64,000 nucleotides of DNA from Chitinophagales bacterium. GTDB lineage: Bacteria > Bacteroidota > Bacteroidia > Chitinophagales > JADIYW01. The notes under the pieces are model-generated. The model saw only the letters and a list, made by a program, of their open reading frames with translations. It did not search any database and had not been told where the DNA came from. This document shows, piece after piece, positions 19,401-27,900 of this stretch; position 1 is the first letter of the stretch, and each line of letters begins with the position of its first letter. Location of the stretch: the NCBI GenBank assembly GCA_023957215.1, contig JAMLHH010000001.1, positions 81,383 through 145,382 on the forward strand, in the 5' to 3' direction. Position numbers and translations under genes: made by a program.

Positions 19401-21107
19401 ACATACAGTGGCTGTGTTCACGTTAGACGTAACACTATTGACTGCCAAGTCTCCAATATGTCTTATTAAAGAAGAGGCGATTACTTGTGGAACACTTTCC
19501 ACAAAAGTCCAAGTATCAATTGTCCTATTATTACCATAAAAGTCTGTGTCTGGGCCACCTCCACCTGAGGAAGAGCCAATACCACTCCATTTATGACCAT
19601 TGGAATTACTGCTGATACCATCATTTTTATTGTTTCTCGGGTTAGATGCAATCTGACCAGCCTTGGCATTTAAATCAGTTGGAGAATCATTCCAATAGAC
19701 TATATCTTTCCCGGGAATCAAAGTGTAATTATTTGTATGGTCAGTCTGCTGAATAATAAATCCATCCCAATTCGACTCTACGTCTATAAAAGGAAAGTGT
19801 ACTTCAGAAACACTGATAACGCCTCTCACAGTAACACCGGCATTGTTAGGAATCAAATTTCCAAAATTATCTTTTCCATCCCAATGTATTTGCACTTCTT
19901 CATTAGCATTTGCATCACCAATAAATGTAACATCCACAGGATCCGTATAGCTTCCATTGCTATCAACATCTATATAGATTCTATATTGTCCTGAAATATT
20001 AGAGGTGAAAGAAATAATACTTCCTTTAGGACCTACAGTATTAGCACTATTAGCTTCAAATCCTACAAGTTTTAAATTGTTTATCTGCGGAACTACAGGT
20101 GTATTTTTCAACCATGTAGTAGCTGTAGGGTTGCTTCCGAATTTAATTGAAGCAGATGTTGGCAAGTCAGTTGCAGGTTTATTGAAAAACAATTTATTGG
20201 TAATATTATTTCCATTATCAGCTTGTCTCGGATCCCATACATTTGATGACACCGTCGCTAAATCTGATGCATCCAAACTTACATAAGCAGAGCCTCCATT
20301 CGGAAAATTGGTCATTACTCCTTTGTTATTACTAAAAAAGTTAAAAGAGGCCCCATTCTGTCCATTATTATCCACTAAGTAAACAAAACCTTCTGGTGTT
20401 AGAACATAAAATTTCGCATAGAAAGAACGTTCATTAAATCTTGTATTGGGAGCGGTACCGTTAAAAACTGTTGTATAAGCTCTACCAGAAATCAATGTAC
20501 CTGAAGAGCCTACTGAAACATCCCAAGCTGCAATCAATGATGCACTATAAGCATGTGCTTCCTGCACCCAGTTACCGTTAGCAGTATAGTTTCTATCTGT
20601 ACCTGAACCTGTAGTGGAAGAACTAATATTTGTTCCATAACCGACTGTCGTAAAATTAATCTCCCAAATACCTTCTTGGGCACTTGTAACGGTTCTCGTA
20701 TAAGCATTATACCCACCATTATTATTGATATTGGGCCCTATCAATTCCTGAGATCTATTTTGAATTCTACCGACCGTCGTACTCGTACCTGAGGTATAAG
20801 TATCGCCATTGGGCGCTTTCAATTGAATGCTGGCAGTAGTCCCACTTAATGACATCCCTTGCATGCTGGATCCCACATAGATAGTCTCTCCAGATTTTGC
20901 ATATATATACATCCGCCCCGGGTTGGAGAAAGGGTTAAAAGCAGCATCAGTCGTAGAACTCAATAAATAAGCTCTGTATCCTTGCGCACCGTTAGGATAC
21001 AAATCTTTACTACCTTCGGCATATACGTATGTGCTGAATGAAAATAGCAATAGCAGGAGGATAGCTATCGGATTTTGAAAGGATTTAGTTTGTAAAAAAT
21101 TTCTCAT
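13449..21107 (-). CDS. Giant multidomain surface protein (adhesin-like), body
   Basis: The 2552-residue frame starts with a signal peptide (FQNPIAILLLLLFSFSTYVYA). Domains in order, approximate residues: a beta-rich head (30-530), a DUF11/Ig-like segment (~550-700), RCC1-like repeats (~780-1170; LWAWGWKG, LWTWGYGTRLGNN, LYALGGNRDGQIG, VWNWGQ), an SdrD-like module (~1300-1430), a DUF11 repeat (~1440-1530), a glycine-rich stretch (~1530-1720), then cadherin/Ig-like repeats (~1795-2552) in two near-identical blocks. Such proteins act in adhesion or gliding. Cys/Gly-poor, Asn/Asp/Thr-rich composition fits a secreted surface protein. The frame stops at 13449, just before the rest of the protein continues in another frame. 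Confidence 0.8.
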   Translation of the reverse strand: MRNFLQTKSFQNPIAILLLLLFSFSTYVYAEGSKDLYPNGAQGYRAYLLSSTTDAAFNPFSNPGRMYIYAKSGETIYVGSSMQGMSLSGTTASIQLKAPNGDTYTSGTSTTVGRIQNRSQELIGPNINNNGGYNAYTRTVTSAQEGIWEINFTTVGYGTNISSSTTGSGTDRNYTANGNWVQEAHAYSASLIAAWDVSVGSSGTLISGRAYTTVFNGTAPNTRFNERSFYAKFYVLTPEGFVYLVDNNGQNGASFNFFSNNKGVMTNFPNGGSAYVSLDASDLATVSSNVWDPRQADNGNNITNKLFFNKPATDLPTSASIKFGSNPTATTWLKNTPVVPQINNLKLVGFEANSANTVGPKGSIISFTSNISGQYRIYIDVDSNGSYTDPVDVTFIGDANANEEVQIHWDGKDNFGNLIPNNAGVTVRGVISVSEVHFPFIDVESNWDGFIIQQTDHTNNYTLIPGKDIVYWNDSPTDLNAKAGQIASNPRNNKNDGISSNSNGHKWSGIGSSSGGGGPDTDFYGNNRTIDTWTFVESVPQVIASSLIRHIGDLAVNSVTSNVNTATVCADTVVYTIEIENISGNGLTDDAEGAKFFFDYPDGFEIWNVSYSTIVGTTSLQNGSADITNTQYSVLVDIKNGSKGLFTIKGRINPPLVANSNIGVKASILRPADFEDINATDINSTDTIPTDPQDECDGLPSGVGCNNIVSNNAVQTVKCPGPTFLNCLGEATCVNPENSGFKSEDPASLSYDNVISVWHSSAAQWVDGTIKVWGEYTGPVGNSSKNPSLVPTSITPGNGYNYTGEPVMIAMASMWDHPQFILLTSDDKLWAWGWKGVLVNSSLTPGGSGNSERDFRQLTIGLPTGVSASDVKMLFGTVQTLALTTCSGEVYVLSQNDLINQGGGSTDWVRVQYSNNSNGNTASGYLENIIATRGTSAGLVALDENGDLWTWGYGTRLGNNTTVANRTYAVKMTRPKAGTIKMIGAMKEMQAWSGYTAFNYTVGTGQNQRPVDMTYYVLYQDGALYALGGNRDGQIGNFSTTTTFDSWQQPRYASGGGTSNIMNNIAWISPQEHSYNEYPMINVISRNNNGEVWNWGQESGYDLGRGVHQSTSASTKVDPGMPTQFTGGNNDVITVESGSHTTMLLKKCNNTFGYIGHKTNGSMGDGSTDDNSINPVQFESNVIDVCGLPTVDGTLKPKLANYATYCNADLIELIGEPVGGVYSIASVDGQTSGSIFNSVSIDQNGMLDARNMNWGSGSGAVTQRNVRVYYELPPSSECAGAIVQVLITVENCKEYKITIPGNIWIDENEDAILDNSEGNLGNSNIWANLVNPEGEVIGQANVNADGTYEIEVSNRDLSESGDYQVILTKGKKTIGSNLTTGDQAPDNTYYTGTNRGTTPSANTNNTEGVVSIGNLNTYYTTNSDVTVDEVNFGVAYSKLSIKKTSDVVNGYMAGDTITYRIVVKNNDDFIHNSVKLTDTLPTGVTYVTNSTNAALGNNQIQVSVQHTDTLSGSSAGSFVVPNGVTSLTVQAWAGGGSGGSRSSGSGAYGGGGGGGMSESTFNVSQGTYYYSVGAGAAGNSTSAGDDTWFATTSGSQNNNNNVIVRAKGGSSVANNSTSGANGGTSSTSGSTGAKGDIRYAGGNGANASGNDAGGGGSSAGVSANGVNATNISGATAPTGGGNGGDGVNVNADGNPGFIPGGGGGGARRTSGTRNGGAGADGQIIISYSSTTTQIIQGNVGSPSVLASDWSILPGDSLVVTYKVVVNNPAIDSIYNKASATSNFVKTPIVDDVTDYLILNTTNAVNDENSTWVNTPVDGNVMTNDFDKEGDVQVFESFIKQDGSGTPISGSGQGTLVNGVDANGNTVTGAGYLKFDGNGNYTFTPINDFVGTVSVPYTIKDKDNPAGVARDTAVLEITVSPLNTKENSVIANNDEYYTQGSPVESNILINDADPQGDGFTITEITYTDVNGSHTVSVDNTHPVNNIPVSGIDEKGNPVDVAGHLSLDENGNMVFTPENGFAGTVTYDYEITDDNGNPATDNATVVITVVKDNNGPKNDPPFAGDDFSYTDINTPVDGGFIDNDGDLNDDPVYMTKEDGTKVIIDPSITEGNKQPVRTDSTEKGGTITYYDNGTYTYNPPKDYVGPDRSVYGICDSTVIQPKPLCAEATVHVLVGGKNSTNAVNDENSTWVNTPVDGNVMTNDFDKEGDVQVFESFIKQDGSGTPISGSGQGTLVNGVDANGNTVTGAGYLKFDANGNYTFTPINDFVGTVSVPYTIKDKDNPAGVARDTAILEITVSPKPTDANSIIANNDEYHTKGSPVESNILINDADPQGDGFTITEITYNDVNGSHTVSVDNTHPVNNIPVSGIDEKGNPVDVAGHLSLDENGNMVFTPENGFAGTVTYDYEITDDYTAQPAKDKAQVVITVERPIIDARGPENNPPHAGDDFSYTTVNTPVKGNFVDNDSDPDDNPIYMTKENGTKVIIDPSITEGNKQPVRTDSTEKGGTITYYDNGTYTYNPPKDYVGPDRSVYGICDSTVIQPKPLCTRHLHVDR
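13476..14576 (-). repeat. Tandem ~1.1-kb intragenic repeat, copy 2
   Basis: This copy (1101 bp) runs from the TNAVNDENSTWVNTPVDG start to PKPLC. It encodes about 367 residues of Ig/cadherin-like modules nearly identical to the neighbouring copy at the DNA level over long stretches. It is 12 bp longer than copy 1, an in-frame difference. The frame break lies directly after its end. Confidence 0.88.
14619..15707 (-). repeat. Tandem ~1.1-kb intragenic repeat, copy 1
   Basis: This 1089-bp copy has the same borders as copy 2 and encodes the same three module types: VNDENSTWVN…, NNDEYYTQGSPVESN…, and AGDDFSYTDINTPV…. A 42-base linker (AEATVHVLVGGKNS) joins it to copy 2. The high DNA identity indicates recent duplication or gene conversion. 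Confidence 0.88.
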
Positions 21108-21420
21108 ATCGTACGTTTAAATGTTTTCAAATGGATTCATACAACTACTTATTAGTAGGTGTTGTTCAATGTTATAAAAAGGAATATCTTTCCCATATAT
21201 ATTGAGAAAAAAGTTGTTTCTAAAATAGACAAATATAAAATGTATAACTTTAATCATAGTATCTCTTTGATTTACAATACAAAAGTATATCTGTTTTACA
21301 ATCAATTATAAGCATCATTCATTTCTTTACAAGAATATAAAAGTATATTAATAGCAACTTTATAGTTACTATACAGTTTACAAAGCTACATCGGCAAGAC
21401 AAATATTATTGTGTTGAATG
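21108..21420. other. Upstream region of the giant adhesin gene
   Basis: This AT-rich non-coding stretch precedes the minus-strand adhesin. A minus-strand TAGCTTTG (21388-21381) fits the -7 consensus and would give a leader of about 270 bases. No -33 element was convincing. No gene was recognised. Confidence 0.3.
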
Positions 21421-21472
21421 AGTGAACAAGGCGTTTCATTAAGTGAACAAGGCGTTTCATTGAGCGAACGAG
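21421..21472. repeat. 21-bp direct repeat, two and a half copies
   Basis: Units at 21421-21441 and 21442-21462 differ only in the last base. A degenerate third partial unit follows to 21472. The unit length is three times seven, as in the heptamer array that begins about 95 bases further on. Confidence 0.75.
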
Positions 21473-21566
21473 AAAAATAAAGTTTGCAGATAATAGTAAG
21501 ATAACGCTGAAGTGATGAATAGGTAATGGAAGTTAGTAAATGAGTAAATGTGAGAATTAGCAAATA

Positions 21567-22231
21567 GACGATAGACCACAGACGATAGACCACAGACCAC
21601 TGACAACTAAAAATTAAAAGTTAAAAACTAAAAACTAAAAACTAAAAACTAAAAACTAAAAACTAAAAGTTGACTGCCGACCGATGACTGCTGACCATTA
21701 ATAACTGACTACAGACCATAGACCATAGACCACTGACAACTAAAAATTAAAAGTTAAAAACTAAAAACTAAAAACTAAAAGTTGACTGCCGATTGATGAC
21801 TGCTGACCACTAATAACTGACCACAGACCACAGACCACTGACTACTGACCACTAATAACTGACCATAGACCATAGACCATAGACCACTGACAACTAAAAG
21901 TTAAAAGTTAAAAGTTAAAAACTAAAAACTAAAAGTTGACTGCCGATCGATGACTGCTGACCACTAATAACTGACTACAGACCATAGACCATAGACCATA
22001 GACCACTGACAACTAAAAATTAAAAGTTAAAAGTTAAAAGTTGACTGCCGACCGATGACTACTGACCACTAATAACTGACCATAGACCATAGACCATAGA
22101 CCACTGACAACTAAAAGTTAAAAGTTAAAAACTAAAAACTAAAAGCTGACTGCCAACCGATGACTGCTGACCACAAATCACTGACCACTGACCACTGACC
22201 ACTGACCACTGACCACTAATAATTAATAACT
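21567..22231. repeat. Heptamer-periodic array (95 x 7 bp)
   Basis: The whole 665 bp can be cut into consecutive seven-base words without a slip. The main words are GACCACT, GACCATA, AAAAACT, AAAAGTT, AATAACT, GACTGCC and GACTGCT. Words recur in a fixed order, forming a higher-order unit marked by GTTGACTGCC at 21669, 21781, 21935, 22040 and 22145 (GCTGACTGCC in the last). The spacings of 112, 154, 105 and 105 are all multiples of seven. There is no long open frame. It lies between the divergence side of the adhesin gene and the terminator of the SusCD operon. No function is known to me. Confidence 0.9.
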
Positions 22232-22260
22232 GTCACCCTTTATAGACAAAGAGTAGAAAA

Positions 22261-22288
22261 ATAAAAAAGGCCACCTTGCGGCAGCCTT
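22261..22288 (-). terminator. Terminator of the SusC/SusD operon
   Basis: On the minus strand AAGGCTGCC pairs with GGTGGCCTT (two G-T wobbles) around a GCAA tetraloop and is followed by a T-run. It lies 25 bases after the last gene of the operon. Confidence 0.85.
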
Positions 22289-22312
22289 GAAATTTTAAAT
22301 GAGTGATACCTC

Positions 22313-22852
22313 TTAGTAATCCTCATCAGGTTGTCCGGTATATTTGATACCGGAATAGTAGAATACATCACCCGGAGAATCAGCAAACTCGACCTTAAAG
22401 AAAATACTATCTACTTTCTTACCAATCAAAGATGTTGCTCCTTTAGGAATGATTTTACCCTCTATAGAAGTCACCAACTCGACAACACTTGGATCTTGAC
22501 TCGGGATGATACTAATATAATCCCCCTTAACAAATTCCTTTGTTTCAGTATTGACAGCTATCTTAGATTGGAATGGCCAGATAGCATTATCTACTAACCA
22601 AAGAGAATCTTTAGAGTTTGCAGCATCATTAGAAGTCGTGAAATCAAAACCTGTGTCAGCATAATCCAAATATAAGTAATCATTATCATGGTTGAGAACA
22701 CCATCACCATCCGTATCAAGCCATAGTTGTATCCACCATCTACCTGACATATCCACTACATTGGATACCGGTGCTTCATATTCTTTCTCGCAAGAATTAA
22801 AGAGTGAGACTAGAAGCAGTGCAGAAATTATTAATAAACTTTTCTTTTTCAT
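22313..22852 (-). CDS. SusCD-linked lipoprotein (Lipid_bd / putative hydrolase family)
   Basis: The 179-residue protein has a lipoprotein signal with lipobox LFNSC (Cys21). The mature part contains MSGRWWIQLWLDTDGDG and a late segment SIFFKVEFADSPGDVFYYSGI. This matches the small lipocalin-like lipoproteins that follow SusC/SusD pairs in Bacteroidota (Pfam Lipid_bd), whose function is not established. It is the last gene of the four-gene operon and is followed by a clear terminator. It is 11 bases from its upstream neighbour. Confidence 0.7.
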   Translation of the reverse strand: MKKKSLLIISALLLVSLFNSCEKEYEAPVSNVVDMSGRWWIQLWLDTDGDGVLNHDNDYLYLDYADTGFDFTTSNDAANSKDSLWLVDNAIWPFQSKIAVNTETKEFVKGDYISIIPSQDPSVVELVTSIEGKIIPKGATSLIGKKVDSIFFKVEFADSPGDVFYYSGIKYTGQPDEDY

Positions 22853-22863
22853 GTTATTTCATT

Positions 22864-23511
22864 TTATTGTTTAATCCAAACATTTACTCTGGCAACCGGA
22901 CCTTGATCAACTAAAATAGTATTGATAGACATTCTATCTCCATCAAAAGTTCCTGAACCTGTCATACCGCCAAAAACAGTAGTTACAAGTGGCATAGTAA
23001 TATTTACCCCATCAGGACAGAATATATAGGCCGGAACAGGTAATGGATTACCACCACTTGATGCAGACCCCCAACCATCTGACATGGAATAAACGCCATC
23101 AACTATTTTTGTCAATTTACTTAACCTACCATTTGCTTCTCTTGCATAAGTACCAGATAAGTCGGCAGCACCATCAACGAATGGCTCTGCTACTATTACT
23201 GTTCTTTCAACTGAAGCAGTAAATCCATCCGTGTTTTTTGCAGTGTATTTCACAATATAAACACCCGGACTGTTCACATCCACATTACTATTTGTTGAGT
23301 AATCAGCAGGTTCACCTTCAATTTCAGCGTTAGCACCATCATCTACAAAATCTACACCAAGTGGCACAATGACCAAGCTTTCACCCTCTAATGAGATAAC
23401 GGGCAGATAGGTTATTTTAGATGGCTCCGGATCTTTGTCCTTAGAGCAACTTACAATACCCACTAACGATAAAAGTATTGAAGCATAAAATATATTTTTT
23501 AATGTTTTCAT
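22864..23511 (-). CDS. SusCD-linked lipoprotein with DUF5011-like Ig domain
   Basis: The 215-residue protein starts with a lipoprotein signal (Cys22 in GIVSCSKD). It has one bacterial Ig-like domain of DUF5011 type at ~35-105 (LVIVPLGVDFVDDGANAEI … SPGVYIVKYTAKNTDGFTAS) and a C-terminal beta domain with DGVYSMSDGWGSASSGG. Such proteins are surface lipoproteins that probably help the SusCD complex bind its ligand. The ATG at 23511 is preferred to an in-frame TTG at 23535, which overlaps the susD-like stop and delays the signal peptide. Confidence 0.72.
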   Translation of the reverse strand: MKTLKNIFYASILLSLVGIVSCSKDKDPEPSKITYLPVISLEGESLVIVPLGVDFVDDGANAEIEGEPADYSTNSNVDVNSPGVYIVKYTAKNTDGFTASVERTVIVAEPFVDGAADLSGTYAREANGRLSKLTKIVDGVYSMSDGWGSASSGGNPLPVPAYIFCPDGVNITMPLVTTVFGGMTGSGTFDGDRMSINTILVDQGPVARVNVWIKQ

Positions 23512-23531
23512 CTTGTAATTTTTTAACTTTA

Positions 23532-24980
23532 TCAATTATCCCAAAATCTCTTATCTGTCACCTTACGTCCTTTTGGAACATTAGGGTTATAATTTGTTTC
23601 TGTAGATGGATATACAAAAGAAGAAGGAAAAACACCGACCGGTAAGATCGTCAATGTAGGGGTGGTATAAATACCTTTGGTAAAGATATTATGACCTGGT
23701 CTGTCAAATCTCAATGTCTCTAACCATCCTTCTATCATCTGCACGCCATTCATAGAAATCCATTTTTGAATACCTAAAATATCCAACTGATCTTCCTGAT
23801 CAGCGGAAGCAAAATTCAATCCTGCAACATAAGTACTAGCAGATCCCGCATCATAGTAATCAAATGAAGCTTGTACACCTTCTTCAAACAAACTTGATGC
23901 ATCTCCACCTTCTCTAATGATTACCTCTGCTTGTAAGAATTTAGACTCCCAAGAACTCAAGAAGAAAACCGGAACGTTTGGTCCGAAAGTGTAAGACTTA
24001 TTAGGTCTTGAGAAACGAACGTTGTCATTAAGACCACCGGGAGGATATGCTTTTGTATTTACGTTCAAATCGCCTGATACCACAGCAGAGTCACCAGCTT
24101 GACCTTGTGTATAAATCATATCTTTCCTTGGATCTCCGGTTTTAGATAGATAATTTACACTTGACCATGCACCCACATAATACATCCCTACACCTTGACG
24201 TGCTTCAAATCTTGCAAATAGAGGGTTGACATTTTTAGAAGAACCAAAGTATGACAATTTAGCATCACCTCCAGTTCCAATAAAATTGACACCGCTATTC
24301 ATCAAAGATTTTGCCTCCGCATATTGACCACTTCTAACCAAAACTTTAAGTTTTAAGGTATTTGCAAATTGAATCCACTTTGTCAAATCGCCACCATAGT
24401 ACAAATCTTCATTACCCAATTCTTGATTCGCTGCAGGTTTTGACAATTCTTCAATCCCTTCATCAATCATAGGAATTAAAGCTGCATAGATATCTTCTTC
24501 TTTATCAAATTTAGGAGTTACGATACCACCTTTATCCGCTTCACCCTTTAGAGCCTCAGAAAATGGAATATCACCATAAAGATCTGTCAACATTTGGAAA
24601 ATATATGCACTCATAATTTTAGCGACACCTACATAACGTGTTTCTCCACTTCTTATCAAATAATCCAGGTCCTCCAATGTTCTAAAATAGGCTTGGGCAT
24701 ATGAGCCATTCGCATCAGCAGGCTGCATATTATAAAATTCCATATTACTTGTAGACACACCGTAACCGCCTGTCCAATACTGTGCCCACATAGAACCATA
24801 ATAGTTCCATTGATTTCCTAACACAGTACCAAGTGTTGCTTGTGCTGATGGCAAGACTAATTTTGGTGTTGCGGTAGAAAGATTATTCGGGTCAGTATTG
24901 ATATCCAACTTATTACACGCTGAGAAGGATACTACTAATATCGCAACCAGCATTAATAAACTATATCTTATCTTTTTCAT
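23532..24980 (-). CDS. SusD/RagB-like nutrient-binding lipoprotein
   Basis: This surface lipoprotein caps the SusC channel and binds the nutrient. It has a lipobox VVSFSAC (Cys22) and the helical TPR-like SusD fold. Segments such as LDINTDPNNLSTATPKLVLP, LTDLYGDIPFSEALKG and WIQFANTLKLKVLVRSG are typical of the SusD-like_2 branch. The 482 residues are of normal length. It lies 11 bases after the SusC-like gene. The branch is often tied to peptides or unknown ligands rather than glycans, and no glycosidase is nearby. Confidence 0.93.
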   Translation of the reverse strand: MKKIRYSLLMLVAILVVSFSACNKLDINTDPNNLSTATPKLVLPSAQATLGTVLGNQWNYYGSMWAQYWTGGYGVSTSNMEFYNMQPADANGSYAQAYFRTLEDLDYLIRSGETRYVGVAKIMSAYIFQMLTDLYGDIPFSEALKGEADKGGIVTPKFDKEEDIYAALIPMIDEGIEELSKPAANQELGNEDLYYGGDLTKWIQFANTLKLKVLVRSGQYAEAKSLMNSGVNFIGTGGDAKLSYFGSSKNVNPLFARFEARQGVGMYYVGAWSSVNYLSKTGDPRKDMIYTQGQAGDSAVVSGDLNVNTKAYPPGGLNDNVRFSRPNKSYTFGPNVPVFFLSSWESKFLQAEVIIREGGDASSLFEEGVQASFDYYDAGSASTYVAGLNFASADQEDQLDILGIQKWISMNGVQMIEGWLETLRFDRPGHNIFTKGIYTTPTLTILPVGVFPSSFVYPSTETNYNPNVPKGRKVTDKRFWDN

Positions 24981-24991
24981 ATTCTCTATTT

Positions 24992-27900
24992 TTAAAATTT
25001 AATTTTCAAATCAACTCCAACAGAACGTGTGGTAGGATAAGAACCTGCTTCTATACCTTGCTCGTTACCGGCCTGTCCATAAGAGTTAGACTCAGGATCT
25101 GCAAAAGTATTTTCTTTAGGCAACCAGAACATTAAGTTTCTTGCCACCACTCCCAAACTGATAGAAGTCAATGGAGTGTTTTTAAAGAATCTATCACCAA
25201 ATGTATATGACAAGCTGACTTCTCTCAATTTGATATAAGAAGCATCTAACATATTCACTTTGTTAGGAGCGATGTTACTTACAATATCATAAATGTTAGT
25301 TGCAGGTACCGTATTTTCAGAATAAGTACCGTCACCATTGTCTATTACACTATTTGGTATGATATAGGGTTGTCTGTCGTTCAATAAAGAACTCAAAGAA
25401 GTACCATTAAAATCTGTAGCTCTTTTTGTCTCAGAATAGAATACTCCACCTTTTTTCATATCAAACTGGATATCGAATACCAAACCTTTCCAAGACAAGG
25501 TAGATCCCCATCCCATTGTATATTTAGGAAGGAAAGAACCTGCATAGACAAATTCGGTTGACAAGGTAGGTAATCCACCTGGACCTACAATGATTTTACC
25601 ATCTGCTGTCCTTTCATAATCATCCACTTTGAAAGTACCGAAAGGCAATCCTTCAACTGCTGCAAGACCCGGATTTATATATGTACCAATATTTAATTCC
25701 TTAGAATCCGTATTTGCTTTTAAGACTTTATTGTTTGTTTTAGAAAATTGCAATCTAAAGTCCCAATTCACACCTCTTTTATTTTTAACGGCTGTCACAC
25801 GTGCTAACAATTCGTTAGAGATGTTTCTCATTTTACCTACGTTAACCACCTGTGAAGTAAAGCCGGTAGATGCAGGGAGACTTGCAATAATAATTAAATC
25901 TTTATGAGTTCTATGTCTGAAAGAGTATTCAACGTGAACATAGTTTTTCAAGATGTCTAAATCCACACCTGCTTCATAAGCAATCGTAATCTCAGGTTTC
26001 AAATTAGGATTACCAATTCTGTTATTGATAGTAATACCATTTACATCGTTGCCGTCTAATGCCTGAATAGGGAAATTCAAAGGTAAATTACCATCAAAAA
26101 AGTCGTCAAATATAGGATTGACACTATTAGTAGATGCTAACAAATACGGAGTAGCATCTTTCCCTTGCGTACCTGCGTTAAATCTCAATTTGGCATAGCC
26201 TATCCAATTTCTTGCACTTCCTTTAATAAATTCTGTTGGGATAAAAGACAGACCTGCTGATTGATAAAAGAAGCCTCTGCTGTCTTCGGGCAAAGTGGAT
26301 GACCAGTCATTTCTTGCAGTATATTCTGCAAACAATAAGTTGTTATAAGACAAACCGATTTGACCATAAGCACCAATCAATCTGTAATTGCTGATTCCCT
26401 GTGCAACTGTCGGCAATGCTACCGAGTTGTCCAAATTGTAAAAACCTGGGACTGTCAAACCGTTTTCGGTTTGTGCTGCCATTGAACGGATAGCGATACT
26501 GTTTGTATTATACCCGGCTAAAGCAGTCAGTCCGATTTTATTGGAAAACTCTTTTTGATAGCTTGCAATCAAATCAATAGTCAGGTTGTTTCTTCTTTCC
26601 ACACTTTCAGCATAGCTACCAAAGTACTTGTCGTTGTTTGCTTTGGTAGGATTGGTATATTCATACCAAGGTTTTTCCTGAGTAGTATTAGAGATAGTAA
26701 TGTTATCACCGACACGAGCAGTGAAATTCAAATTTTCTATCGGAGTATATGTTAATTCTGCAGATGCTAACAAGTTGTCAACATGGTTGTCATTGTTAGA
26801 ATTATTCATCAAGAAATATGGGTTAGCAGTATAACCACCATAATATCCCGCAAAACCTTGATAAAGATTGTTGTAGTCTCTCAATTCGTTTATCGGAATG
26901 TTAGCAGCTTGCTGCAACAATGCTTGATAAGTACCACCAAAGTTAGATGTACCCGCTCCTAAAATCACTCTTTGATTTACATTAGAATATTGAACATTTA
27001 CTCTTGAACTCAATTTGTCTGAGAATTTCACGTTCATATTACCGGTCAAAGCGTGTCTTTTATAGAAAGTGTTATCAAAAATACCTTTGTTGTCAGTGTT
27101 TATATAAGAGAGGAAATAACCGTATTTCTCATCACCGCCTTCCACTTGGAGACCATTTCTTGTGGTAATACCGGTGTTAAAGGCATTTTGCAATTGGTTT
27201 TTCACTGCGGAATAAGGTCTGATCAATTGAGAAGGGATACCTGTTTCAGGGTCGATTACTACTGGTGTCCAAGGTCTTACCACACCATCAAACTCAGGAC
27301 CCCAAGAAAAGTTTTCTATCGGATCGGGAGCCAAATCATACCCTTGACCGAAGCGCTCTTGTTTTTTCATTTGCAAGTAAGCTCTATCAACAGTCAAACC
27401 TGAATTTAAAGTCACATGGAATTTTCTACCTTCACCAGCAAGTGAACTCCCTGATTTTGTAGTAATCATAATGACACCTGAAGAAGCACGAGAACCATAA
27501 AGTGCAGTTGCAGCAGGACCTTTCAACACTGTCATGCTTTCGATATTGTCAGGATCAAAGTCATTGGCTCTGTTACCAAAGTCAACGAAGTTTTGAAGGT
27601 CATTCAAGTTACCGTTAGCCGTATTGTTATTAACAGGAATACCATCAATAACAATCAATGCATTATTACCTAATAAGAAAGAAGCTTCACCATCCAACAC
27701 GATTCTGTTAGAAGATCCGACAGCACCACCGGCAGAGTTAATTCTCACACCCGGTGTCTTAGCTTGTAAGGCACTAAACAAGTTAGTTGTACCTTCATTC
27801 AAATCTCCACTCTTTACAGTGTTAGTAGAGTAAGAAGTACTTCTCTTTTCTCTTTTAATAGCCACCGCCGTTACCACCGTTTCGTCTAATTCGATACCGG

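Noticed and set aside
21567-22231. CRISPR-like array
   Set aside because: There are no unique spacers of constant length, the words run on without a break, and no cas genes are near.
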